This document shows positions 8,587 through 14,489 of a stretch of DNA of 32,555 bases, one piece after another. Both the position numbers and the translations under genes were made by a program. Position 1 is the stretch's first letter. Each line of letters begins with the position of its first letter. The stretch spans positions 93,247 through 125,801 of the forward strand of contig NZ_BBPM01000004.1 of NCBI RefSeq assembly GCF_000787775.1, written 5' to 3'. The notes beneath the pieces were generated by a model. That model saw only the letters and a program-made list of their open reading frames with translations, did no database searches and was not told where the DNA came from. This DNA comes from Streptacidiphilus carbonis (lineage in GTDB: Bacteria > Actinomycetota > Actinomycetes > Streptomycetales > Streptomycetaceae).

Positions 8587-8619
8587 CGGCGGCCCTGGGA
8601 GATCCCTCCAGGGCCGCCG
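8587..8619 (+). terminator. Hairpin terminator of dapD
   Basis: CGGCGGCCCTGG (8587-8598) pairs perfectly with CCAGGGCCGCCG (8608-8619), giving a 12-bp stem with a 9-nt loop, 14 nt after the dapD stop. There is no U-tract, as is usual in streptomycetes. Confidence 0.8.
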
Positions 8620-8785
8620 ATTCGAACTCCCGCCCGGTGGGTTCGGTCGGTCCCGGGCCGGAGCGGGCTCCGGGTCCCCCGTGGGTGTGACGGTCAGTGA
8701 CCGGGTTGCGGCGCGGCTCGTTGCCCCGCTCGGGACGGCAACTGTCCGCCGCCCGTCCGCTGCACCCAGGAGGGGCGCGTCCACC

Positions 8786-8983
8786 ATGTCCGAGGCATCC
8801 GTCGTACCGGAGGGCCAGAGCGCCTCCTCCCCCGCTCCCGCCGCCCCGCAGAGCCTGCTGGCGCAGATGGAGCAGATGCTCGCCGCGCTCAACGCCGACC
8901 TGGTGCGGTTGGACGCCGACCTCCAGTCGCCACCCGCGCACGACGCAGACGCCCATGAGCCCCACCAGGGCCAACACACCTGA
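8786..8983 (+). CDS. Small helical hypothetical protein
   Basis: This 65-residue protein starts at ATG 8786, about 11 nt after the strong ribosome site CCAGGAGGGG. An Ala/Pro/Ser-rich N-terminus is followed by a heptad-like helix (LLAQMEQMLAALNADLVRLD, roughly residues 24-43) and a His/Asp-rich tail (HDADAHEPHQGQHT). The helix could form a coiled coil, and the tail could bind metal. I do not recognise a family. It follows the dapD terminator and faces the hypothetical gene at 9001-9534, to which it is convergent with a 17-bp gap. The good ribosome site is the main argument that it is real. Confidence 0.6.
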   Translation: MSEASVVPEGQSASSPAPAAPQSLLAQMEQMLAALNADLVRLDADLQSPPAHDADAHEPHQGQHT

Positions 8984-9000
8984 CGCCGCCCCCGCCGCCG

Positions 9001-9534
9001 TCATGACCCGCCGCCGTCCCTCTGCTGCCAGTCGCCCACCGGCAGCAGCTCACGGCAGGCCGGGTCGACGGCGCGCAGCAGCTGCGCAGCCAGGTCCTGG
9101 CACTCGGCGACGGCGTCCACGGAGTCGATGCAGCGCCAGTACAGCTCCTGCTCGCCGGCCCCGCAGGCGAGCACGACCAGGGCCTCGGCGGTCTCCTGAA
9201 CCAGTCCGCACAGTTCGCGGAGCGCGACCGCGGCGTCGGTGAGCACGGTCAGCCGCTCCGCTCTGGCCGGCCCGCCCCCGTCGTCCGGGGGGCGCCCCAC
9301 GCAGGCGGCCGCGTGCCCCGCCGCCTCGGCAACCGCCCGGGCGATCGCGGCCGCACCGCCGCTCCCGCAGCTGCCGCGGTCCAGCAGCTCACGCTCCATC
9401 AGCTCCAGCGCGGCCACTCCGGTCACGGCCTCGACCAGCACGCAGGCCTGCCAGCACTCCGCCAGCACCTCCGGCACGCTGCGCGCCTCGGTCAGACCGT
9501 GCCTGCTGGATTTGATCAACCTCAGCGCATCCAT
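9001..9534 (-). CDS. Actinomycete-specific helical hypothetical protein (possibly DUF6099)
   Basis: This 177-residue, probably all-helical cytoplasmic protein is rich in Ala, Leu and Glu and carries nine Cys residues (for example AECWQACVLVEA, DRGSCGSGG, LACGAG, YWRCIDSV and DPACREL), an unusually high number for a streptomycete cytosolic protein. No membrane segment or signal peptide is evident. The opening MDALRLIKSSRHGLTEARSV resembles what I remember of the streptomycete family DUF6099, but I cannot confirm this. The gene lies downstream, on the same strand, of the MazG-like gene. The 259-bp gap between them contains a tandem repeat array, so it probably has its own promoter there. Function unknown. 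Confidence 0.65.
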   Translation of the reverse strand: MDALRLIKSSRHGLTEARSVPEVLAECWQACVLVEAVTGVAALELMERELLDRGSCGSGGAAAIARAVAEAAGHAAACVGRPPDDGGGPARAERLTVLTDAAVALRELCGLVQETAEALVVLACGAGEQELYWRCIDSVDAVAECQDLAAQLLRAVDPACRELLPVGDWQQRDGGGS

Positions 9535-9633
9535 GGCCTCGACCCCCTGTTGCTCCCGGTACTCCCGACGGGCTCTCCGTCAGGGACCAGCCTGGAACAG
9601 AAAAGGAACGACCGGACGCGGACGATCACCGCC

Positions 9634-9642
9634 TGTGGACAA
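9634..9642 (-). promoter_or_regulatory. Single consensus-like DnaA box
   Basis: TGTGGACAA is the exact complement of the classical DnaA box TTGTCCACA. It lies about 100 bp upstream of the hypothetical gene at 9001-9534. It is isolated, so it is not an origin and could be chance. If real, it could titrate DnaA or couple expression to replication. Confidence 0.3.
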
Positions 9643-9694
9643 CCCGGGGGATGTGCAGAACGCCGTCACCCGCGAGAGGGAGGATCCGGGCGTC

Positions 9695-9799
9695 GGCCCG
9701 ACGTCGACCGGCCCGACGTCGACCGGCCCGACGTCGAACGATCCGACGTCGAACGGCCCGACGTCGAACGGCCCGACGTCGAACGGCCTGACGTCAGAC
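9695..9799. repeat. 15-bp tandem repeat, seven units, each with a GACGTC palindrome
   Basis: Seven units of GGCCCGACGTCGA(A/C)C run without gaps from 9695 to 9799. Units 1-2 end GACC, units 3-6 end GAAC, unit 4 starts GATCC, and unit 7 is degenerate (GGCCTGACGTCAGAC). Each carries CGACGTCG or TGACGTCA, so identical palindromes recur every 15 bp, about 1.4 helical turns. The last unit overlaps the stop codon of the MazG-like gene. It is intergenic and noncoding. Confidence 0.92.
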
Positions 9800-10147
9800 G
9801 CCGTCCAGCGGCGGCGTGGCCCCCGCCGGGAAGCGGTGCTCGTTTCGCTCGATCTTCGCCGCCAGCGCCGCCAGCGGATCCACCCCCAGCGCCGAGCAGA
9901 ACTGCAGCAGGTAGGCCAGTACGTCGGCCACCTCGTCCTCGACCCGGTGCGCCCGGACCGGGTCCTCCATCACCGCCGCCGCCTGCTCCGGGGTCAGCCA
10001 CTGGAAGATCTCCAGCAGTTCGGACGCCTCCACGCTGAGCGCCGCCACCAGGTTCTTCGGCGTGTGGTACTGCCCCCAGCCCCGCGCCGCGGCGAACTCG
10101 CGCAGTCGCTGCTGAAGCAGGGGGACGTCCAGCTGTCGATCAGTCAT
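9794..10147 (-). CDS. MazG-like nucleotide pyrophosphohydrolase
   Basis: This 117-residue protein is of the all-alpha NTP pyrophosphatase (MazG / RS21-C6 / dCTPase) superfamily, which hydrolyses (d)NTPs to monophosphate and pyrophosphate to clean the nucleotide pool. The metal-binding E-x-x-E ... E-x-x-D pattern is visible: E40 and E43 in LSVEASELLEIFQWL, then E72 and D75 in RVEDEVADVLAYLLQF. The conserved W23 and H28 region (GWGQYHTPKNL) is also typical. The ATG at 10147 gives family length; the frame is open further upstream but inside the preceding gene. It overlaps the end of the AAA-type ATPase gene by 8 bp, so the two are co-transcribed and coupled. Confidence 0.9.
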   Translation of the reverse strand: MTDRQLDVPLLQQRLREFAAARGWGQYHTPKNLVAALSVEASELLEIFQWLTPEQAAAVMEDPVRAHRVEDEVADVLAYLLQFCSALGVDPLAALAAKIERNEHRFPAGATPPLDGV

Positions 10148-11444
10148 GCGCCCATTCTCCCCGGCCGCCGCCACCCGCCTGCACCGGAACCGGGGGCGGG
10201 GCCGGGGGCGGGGGCGGGGGCGGGATCCGGGTCGGCGTCCGGGCCGGTGCCGACACTGAGTTCGGGGCCGGCGCGGACGACGGCTCCAGCACGCTGTACC
10301 CGGTCCGCGGATCACGGCGGCAGTTCAGCACCAGCGCCTCCGGGGCCGCCCCCGCCGCCCCGTCCCGCAGCGTCGCCAGCAGCCGTGCGTGCCCGTGCCG
10401 GACCACCTCCCCGGCGAGCCGCAGCAGCTCCGCCACCTGCCCCTCCGCCAGCCCGGCGTCCAGGTCCTCGGCCAGCACCGTGAGCAGCCGGTCCACCTGC
10501 GGCACGTCCGCCGAGCTCATCTGGAGCACCCCCGGTCCGGTCAGCAGCACCGTCGCGAAGGCCAGGTAGCGGAGCAGCCCGTTGCTCATCGACTCGGCCC
10601 CGGTGACCGCGCCCTCCGCCTCCCACAGCGCCGCTCGCACCCTGGCGCCGTCGCCCCGGAGCACTCCCAGCTCGCGGACCGGGTGGGGGCTGCCGGTCCT
10701 GACACTGCGCAGCAGCTTGCCGTAGCGGATCCGGCACTCGCCCTGGATCCGCGCCAGCACCGCCGAGAGATTGGCCGCGCTGCCGCGCAGCCTGGCGTCG
10801 TCCCCGGCCGGGACCCAGCCCCGCATCAGCGCGGGCACCGGGTCCACCGGGAACACCTCGCGCAACGCCGTGAGCAGGTCCTCCACCGCGGTGAGCACCC
10901 GCTGCTCGCCGGCAGTGGCCCCGGCGATCCGCAGCGGCAGCTGGGCGGCCAGCAGGCTTCCGGCCGACAGCGGGGCCCGGATGTCGCCCTGCCGCCCGTC
11001 GCTGTGCCAGACCGCGTTGATCCGGCGCCTGGCCCGGTCCTCCTCCCCGGTGGCCAGCAGCACCCGGGGAGGAGTGCCCGGCAGCGCCCCGGTGATCCGC
11101 TCGGCGACGATCCTGGGTTCGCCGTCGGTGCGCACCGCCACCTCCAGGCTCACGGTGCCGCTGCGGGCGGTCTCCACCGTGCAGCCCAGCCGGAACCCCT
11201 GCCGGCCGTGCGGGACGCAGCCGCGCAGGCCGCCGCGGACCGGGGCCAGCGCCTCGGCCAGTTCGGCCCCGCCCGCCAGCCCGGACAGGGCGGCCAGCGC
11301 GTCCAGCAGATTGGACTTGCCGCTGCCGGAGACTCCTTGAACCAGGGTGACCGGGGCCAGCGGCAGCACGGTGCCGACATGGGACTTGAACGCCACCAGG
11401 CGCAGTTCGCCGATGGTGGCCCGGCGCGGGGAGGGCTCGCTCAC
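10140..11444 (-). CDS. SMC/RecF-like AAA-family ATPase without a recognisable Walker B
   Basis: This 434-residue protein has an ABC-type ATPase head typical of AAA_21/RecF-like proteins: GELRLVAFKSHVGTVLPL, then Walker A GVSGSGKS (residues 37-44). A signature-like ESMSNGLLRYLAFATVLLTG follows near residue 300. At the place where Walker B (hydrophobics plus DE) normally follows, the sequence is GPGVLQMSSADVPQVDRLL, with no acidic pair, so hydrolysis may be impaired. The C-terminal 40 residues are Pro-rich (a run of seven prolines) and Gly-rich, probably disordered. The gene shares 8 bp with the MazG-like gene. Similar proteins occur in streptomycetes without known function; roles in DNA repair, nucleotide sensing or defence are open. 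Confidence 0.8.
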   Translation of the reverse strand: MSEPSPRRATIGELRLVAFKSHVGTVLPLAPVTLVQGVSGSGKSNLLDALAALSGLAGGAELAEALAPVRGGLRGCVPHGRQGFRLGCTVETARSGTVSLEVAVRTDGEPRIVAERITGALPGTPPRVLLATGEEDRARRRINAVWHSDGRQGDIRAPLSAGSLLAAQLPLRIAGATAGEQRVLTAVEDLLTALREVFPVDPVPALMRGWVPAGDDARLRGSAANLSAVLARIQGECRIRYGKLLRSVRTGSPHPVRELGVLRGDGARVRAALWEAEGAVTGAESMSNGLLRYLAFATVLLTGPGVLQMSSADVPQVDRLLTVLAEDLDAGLAEGQVAELLRLAGEVVRHGHARLLATLRDGAAGAAPEALVLNCRRDPRTGYSVLEPSSAPAPNSVSAPARTPTRIPPPPPPPAPPPVPVQAGGGGRGEWAHD

Positions 11445-11489
11445 ACCGGTGTCAACGAGCGACCCGCGCTTTGGTGAGCCTCTTACCTG

Positions 11490-12344
11490 CTACCTGACGA
11501 ACCTGCTCAGGGTGACCGACGCCGACACCCGGACCGGGTCCGGCAGTCCGGCGATCCGTTCGGCCAGTGCTGCCGGGTCGGTGTGCCAGGCGCTGGGGCC
11601 CATGCCCACCACCGTGCGCACCGCCTCGTGGTCCAGCAGCACGGCGAAGTCGTGCTCGCTGCTGCCCGCGGACTCCAGGTGGGGTCCCAGCGTCGCCGCC
11701 AGCCGCTCCTCCTTTCGGCCGTCCACCCCGAGCAGCTTCAACTCGCCCACCAGTTCCGCGAGGTGACGCGGCGTCGGGGTGACCGTCAGCAGCGTTCCAC
11801 CGGGACGCAGCACCCGCCGCAGCTCCGGGCCGTTGCGCGGGGCGAAGACATTGACCACCAGGTCGGCGCAGCCGTCGCGGACCGGCAGCGGACGCCAGGC
11901 GTCACACACCACGGCTCCGGCGCGCGGGTGCGCACGCGCGGCCCGGCGCAGGGCGAACTTGGAGATGTCCAGCGCGATGCCATGGGCCGCGGGCAGCGCG
12001 TCCAGGGCAGCGGCCAGGTAGTACCCGGTGCCCGCGCCGAGGTCCAGTACACAGCGCGCGTCGGCGGGGGCGGCCGCGGCCAGCGCCTCCGCGACGGGTG
12101 TGTAGTGTCCGGCGCCGAGGAAGGCGTCGCGGGCGGCGACCATGGCGGCGGTGTCGCCGGTGCCGGTGTGGGCGTCGCCGGGCAGCAGGCTGACATAGCC
12201 CTGCCTGGCGATGTCGAAGGTGTGCCGCTCGGGGCAGCGCAGCGCCCCGCCGTCCGGAGCGGTCGTGAGACCCTGCCCGCAATGGGGGCAGACCAGGTAC
12301 TCCACTACGTCCTGCAGCACGCGTCCGTCTCCCTGCGGTGTCAA
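11490..12344 (-). CDS. RlmA-family 23S rRNA (guanine-N1-)-methyltransferase
   Basis: This 284-residue enzyme has the RlmA layout. The N-terminal zinc site is Cys 19, Cys 22 (VCPHCG) and Cys 37, His 41 (CPERHTFD). The family linker ARQGYVSLL follows, and the SAM-binding motif I is VLDLGAGTGYYL (99-110). RlmA proteins methylate N1 of G745 or G748 in 23S rRNA hairpin 35 at the peptide exit tunnel. The Gram-positive RlmAII/TlrB branch acts on G748 and contributes to tylosin-type macrolide resistance in producers, so this gene could affect macrolide sensitivity. ATG 12344 was chosen, but GTG at codon 9 would start just before the zinc domain. The gene runs 18 bp downstream of the toxin-antitoxin pair. 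Confidence 0.88.
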   Translation of the reverse strand: MTPQGDGRVLQDVVEYLVCPHCGQGLTTAPDGGALRCPERHTFDIARQGYVSLLPGDAHTGTGDTAAMVAARDAFLGAGHYTPVAEALAAAAPADARCVLDLGAGTGYYLAAALDALPAAHGIALDISKFALRRAARAHPRAGAVVCDAWRPLPVRDGCADLVVNVFAPRNGPELRRVLRPGGTLLTVTPTPRHLAELVGELKLLGVDGRKEERLAATLGPHLESAGSSEHDFAVLLDHEAVRTVVGMGPSAWHTDPAALAERIAGLPDPVRVSASVTLSRFVR

Positions 12345-12362
12345 CTGAACCCGCAGGTCAGA

Positions 12363-12800
12363 CTAGTCCGTCCGACCGTCCCCGGACCCATCGTCCGAGT
12401 CGTCGGGGTCCTCCGGGTCGGGCAGTTGGTCGACGATCCAGCCCGCCAGCCGTTCGGAGGCGCCGTCGACGCCGATCCGGCCGTCCCGCACGGCCCGGGC
12501 CAGGCTGCGCATCTCCCGGGTGGTGGTGGCCACGTTGGCGCCGCCGGAGACCAGGTAGGCGAAGGCCACTGCGGTGGCGAAGAGTTCGTTGTTCCGCTCC
12601 AGCGAGGGCACCCGGATCAGCTGGTGCATCAGCGCCGCGGCGCGGTCCTCGGGTTCGGGGTAGACCAGTACGTCGAAGATCTCCGCCTGGTGCCGGGTCA
12701 CCGCGGCGACGAGCGAGCCGTAGTCGGTGACCCGGGGGTCGCCCGGGGTGTACTGCTCGGCGACCATGAGCAGCCAGGACAGGTCGATCTCGACGTTCAA
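12363..12800 (-). CDS. Fic/Doc-fold toxin-like protein with degenerate catalytic motif
   Basis: This 145-residue protein probably starts at TTG 12800, which shares TTGA with the antitoxin stop codon. It aligns well by eye with phage P1 Doc along the helical Fic core: the segment before the motif (TDYGSLVAAVTRHQAEIF), the motif helix, and the C-terminal helices (SLARAVRDGRIGVDGASERLA). The Fic motif H-x-F-x-(D/A)-(G/A)-N-K-R is replaced by V64-P-S-L-E-R-N-N-E, so catalytic His is Val and the phosphate-binding Arg is Glu, while the Asn is kept. Doc phosphorylates EF-Tu through that His, so this protein cannot use the same chemistry. The tail (residues 128-145) is highly acidic (DPEDPDDSDDGSGDG). 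Streptomycete homologues are, as I recall, annotated as toxin components of Fic-family toxin-antitoxin systems. Confidence 0.78.
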   Translation of the reverse strand: MNVEIDLSWLLMVAEQYTPGDPRVTDYGSLVAAVTRHQAEIFDVLVYPEPEDRAAALMHQLIRVPSLERNNELFATAVAFAYLVSGGANVATTTREMRSLARAVRDGRIGVDGASERLAGWIVDQLPDPEDPDDSDDGSGDGRTD

Positions 12801-13030
12801 CGGCGCTGTCCCACCCCTTCGTGCTCGCCGAACTCGGCGAGGAAGGCAGCCTCGTACTCCTTCATGAACTGCGCGGCGGCGTCCACGAAGGACCTGCCGG
12901 TCTCTCCCATGTCCTGCTGGACCAGCTTCTCGATGTACTGGTTCATGCTGATCCCCTCCTGTTCCGCCCTGGCGCGGGCGATCTCGGCCGTGGTGGCGTC
13001 CACCCGGACATTGAGCTGCTTCTTGGTCAT
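12797..13030 (-). CDS. Ribbon-helix-helix antitoxin / autoregulator
   Basis: This 77-residue protein has a ribbon-helix-helix fold: strand KQLNVRVDA (4-12), helix A TTAEIARARAEQEG (13-26), turn ISMNQ, helix B YIEKLVQQDMG (32-42). This is followed by a second predicted amphipathic helix FVDAAAQFMKEYEAAFLAEF (48-67). The N-terminal domain should dimerise and bind operator DNA. By analogy with Phd, the C-terminal helix would bind and block the partner encoded downstream (4-bp overlap, antitoxin first). The promoter region carries two GCTAGC boxes and an inverted repeat that fit autorepression. The GGAAG ribosome site sits only 2 nt from the ATG and a -10-like hexamer 6 nt away, suggesting leaderless translation. 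Confidence 0.85.
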   Translation of the reverse strand: MTKKQLNVRVDATTAEIARARAEQEGISMNQYIEKLVQQDMGETGRSFVDAAAQFMKEYEAAFLAEFGEHEGVGQRR

Positions 13031-13036
13031 ACTTCC

Positions 13037-13087
13037 AAGCTAGCGCGATTCTGCTAGCACGCAAGGGTAGTAAGAAGAGCACTACCC
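13037..13087 (-). promoter_or_regulatory. Predicted leaderless promoter and operator of the toxin-antitoxin pair
   Basis: On the minus strand, TTGCGT (13064-13059) and TAGCTT (13042-13037) form a -35/-10 pair with a 16-bp spacer. The -10 ends 6 nt before the antitoxin ATG, so transcription should start at or next to the ATG. The 6-bp palindrome GCTAGC lies at 13039-13044, overlapping the -10, and at 13053-13058, abutting the -35. Just upstream, GGGTAGT (13065-13071) and ACTACCC (13081-13087) form a perfect inverted repeat with a 9-bp spacer. This arrangement fits autorepression by the ribbon-helix-helix protein. Confidence 0.55.
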
Positions 13088-13127
13088 GCTGGACGAACGC
13101 GCCAAGAGCGGAACAGGTGACAGGAAA

Positions 13128-14489
13128 TCAGGAGGAAACGGGCTCCAGGATCGCCACGCACTCGAAGTGCTGGGTCATCGGGAACAGGTCGAAGGCCCGC
13201 AGGCTGACCGGGCGGTAGCCGACGGCGGCGAAGAAGCCCAGGTCACGGGCGAGGGCGGCCGGGTCGCAGGCGACATAGGCGATCCGCCGGGGGGTGAGCC
13301 CGGCCAGATGGCGCACGGTGTCGCGGCCCGCGCCGGAGCGCGGCGGGTCGAGCACCACCAGGTCCGTCTCGGTGATCCCGGTCCGCGGCAGTAGCCGCTC
13401 CACCTTGTCGCACTCGATCCGCACGCGGCCCTCGCCGATCAGATCGCCGAGGTTGTGCCGCGCGTCGGCCACGGACTGCTTGGACGACTCGATGCCGAGC
13501 ACCGCGCCGTGCTCCCCCAACCGGTCCGCGAGCGCCCCGGCGAACAGCCCGACCCCGCAGTACAGGTCCAGGGCGTTCTCGCCCTCCTGCGGGTCCAGGC
13601 CCTCCAGCACGGCCGAGACCAGCAGGTCGGGCGCCTCCGGGTGGATCTGCCAGAAGCCGCCCTCACTGACCCGCCAGGTCCGGCCCGCCGCGCGCTCGCG
13701 CACGAAGGAACGGCCGTGCACCCGGTGCAGCCCGCCGTGGTCGTCGATCCGCATCACCGAGACCGGCCGGTCCAGCTCCACGATCGGCAGCCTGGCCCCG
13801 GCCCGCGGGGTCAGGATCACCTGGCGGTCCGAGGACCCGGTCGCGGCGATCGCCTCGACCGAGGCCATCCCCTCCCAGTCGCGGGCCTCCACACCCAGCT
13901 CGGTCACCCCTGCGGCGGCGATCAGGCAGCGGTCGATCGGCTGCACCCGGTGCGAGCGGTGCCGGCGCAGACCGGCCTCGCCGGTGTCGGGGTCGACCGC
14001 GTACTGGACCCGGGTGCGCCACTGCGGCACCGTGCCGGCCGGGAGCTTGCCGCCGACCGGTTCGATGCTGCCGTCCCACCCGGCCCCGGCCGGGTCGAGC
14101 TTGGCCAGCTGCCGCAGCTGCTCGGTGAGCACCTGCACCTTGAGCTTGCGCTGCGCGCCCGGCGTGGCGTGCTGCCAGTCGCACCCGCCGCACTTCCCCG
14201 GTCCGGCGAACGCGCAGGGCGGCTCCACCCGGTCCTTGGACGCCTGCAGCACCTCGACCGCGTCGGCGCGCAGAAAGCGCGAGGACTCGGTGCCGTCGGT
14301 CACCTCGGCGACCACCCGCTCGCCCGGCAGGGCGTGCCGGACGAACAGCACCCGGCCCTCGTGCCGGGCCACGCAGTGGCCGCCGTGGGCGACCGGGCCC
14401 ACCTCGACCTCGTACCGCTGACCGACCAGGGACGGCACCTCGCCTTCGGCGGCGGCGGTCTCGGATCGGGTCCTGCCAGGGGGTGTCAC
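13128..14489 (-). CDS. TRAM-domain class I SAM-dependent RNA m5U methyltransferase (TrmA/RlmD family)
   Basis: This 453-residue enzyme methylates C5 of a uridine in tRNA or 23S rRNA. An N-terminal TRAM domain (about 22-80) is followed by an iron-sulfur cluster site with Cys 92, Cys 100, Cys 103 (KCGGCDWQH) and probably Cys 188. The SAM motif is LDLYCGVGLFAG (307-318). DPPRSG (381-386) and the nucleophile Cys 408 in AYVACDPAALARD complete the active site, with Glu 443 as likely general base. The exact RNA target cannot be told from sequence. The GTG start at 14489 overlaps the stop codon of the upstream permease gene (GTGA, 4 bp), so it is co-expressed with a potassium transporter, a pairing without obvious functional logic. 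Confidence 0.92.
   Translation of the reverse strand: MTPPGRTRSETAAAEGEVPSLVGQRYEVEVGPVAHGGHCVARHEGRVLFVRHALPGERVVAEVTDGTESSRFLRADAVEVLQASKDRVEPPCAFAGPGKCGGCDWQHATPGAQRKLKVQVLTEQLRQLAKLDPAGAGWDGSIEPVGGKLPAGTVPQWRTRVQYAVDPDTGEAGLRRHRSHRVQPIDRCLIAAAGVTELGVEARDWEGMASVEAIAATGSSDRQVILTPRAGARLPIVELDRPVSVMRIDDHGGLHRVHGRSFVRERAAGRTWRVSEGGFWQIHPEAPDLLVSAVLEGLDPQEGENALDLYCGVGLFAGALADRLGEHGAVLGIESSKQSVADARHNLGDLIGEGRVRIECDKVERLLPRTGITETDLVVLDPPRSGAGRDTVRHLAGLTPRRIAYVACDPAALARDLGFFAAVGYRPVSLRAFDLFPMTQHFECVAILEPVSS

Noticed and set aside
9695-9799. CRISPR-like array or a PTS(T/N)G pentapeptide-repeat protein
   Set aside because: The units are contiguous 15-mers without spacers, there are no cas genes, and the frame that reads the pentapeptide lies antisense to the real MazG-like gene.
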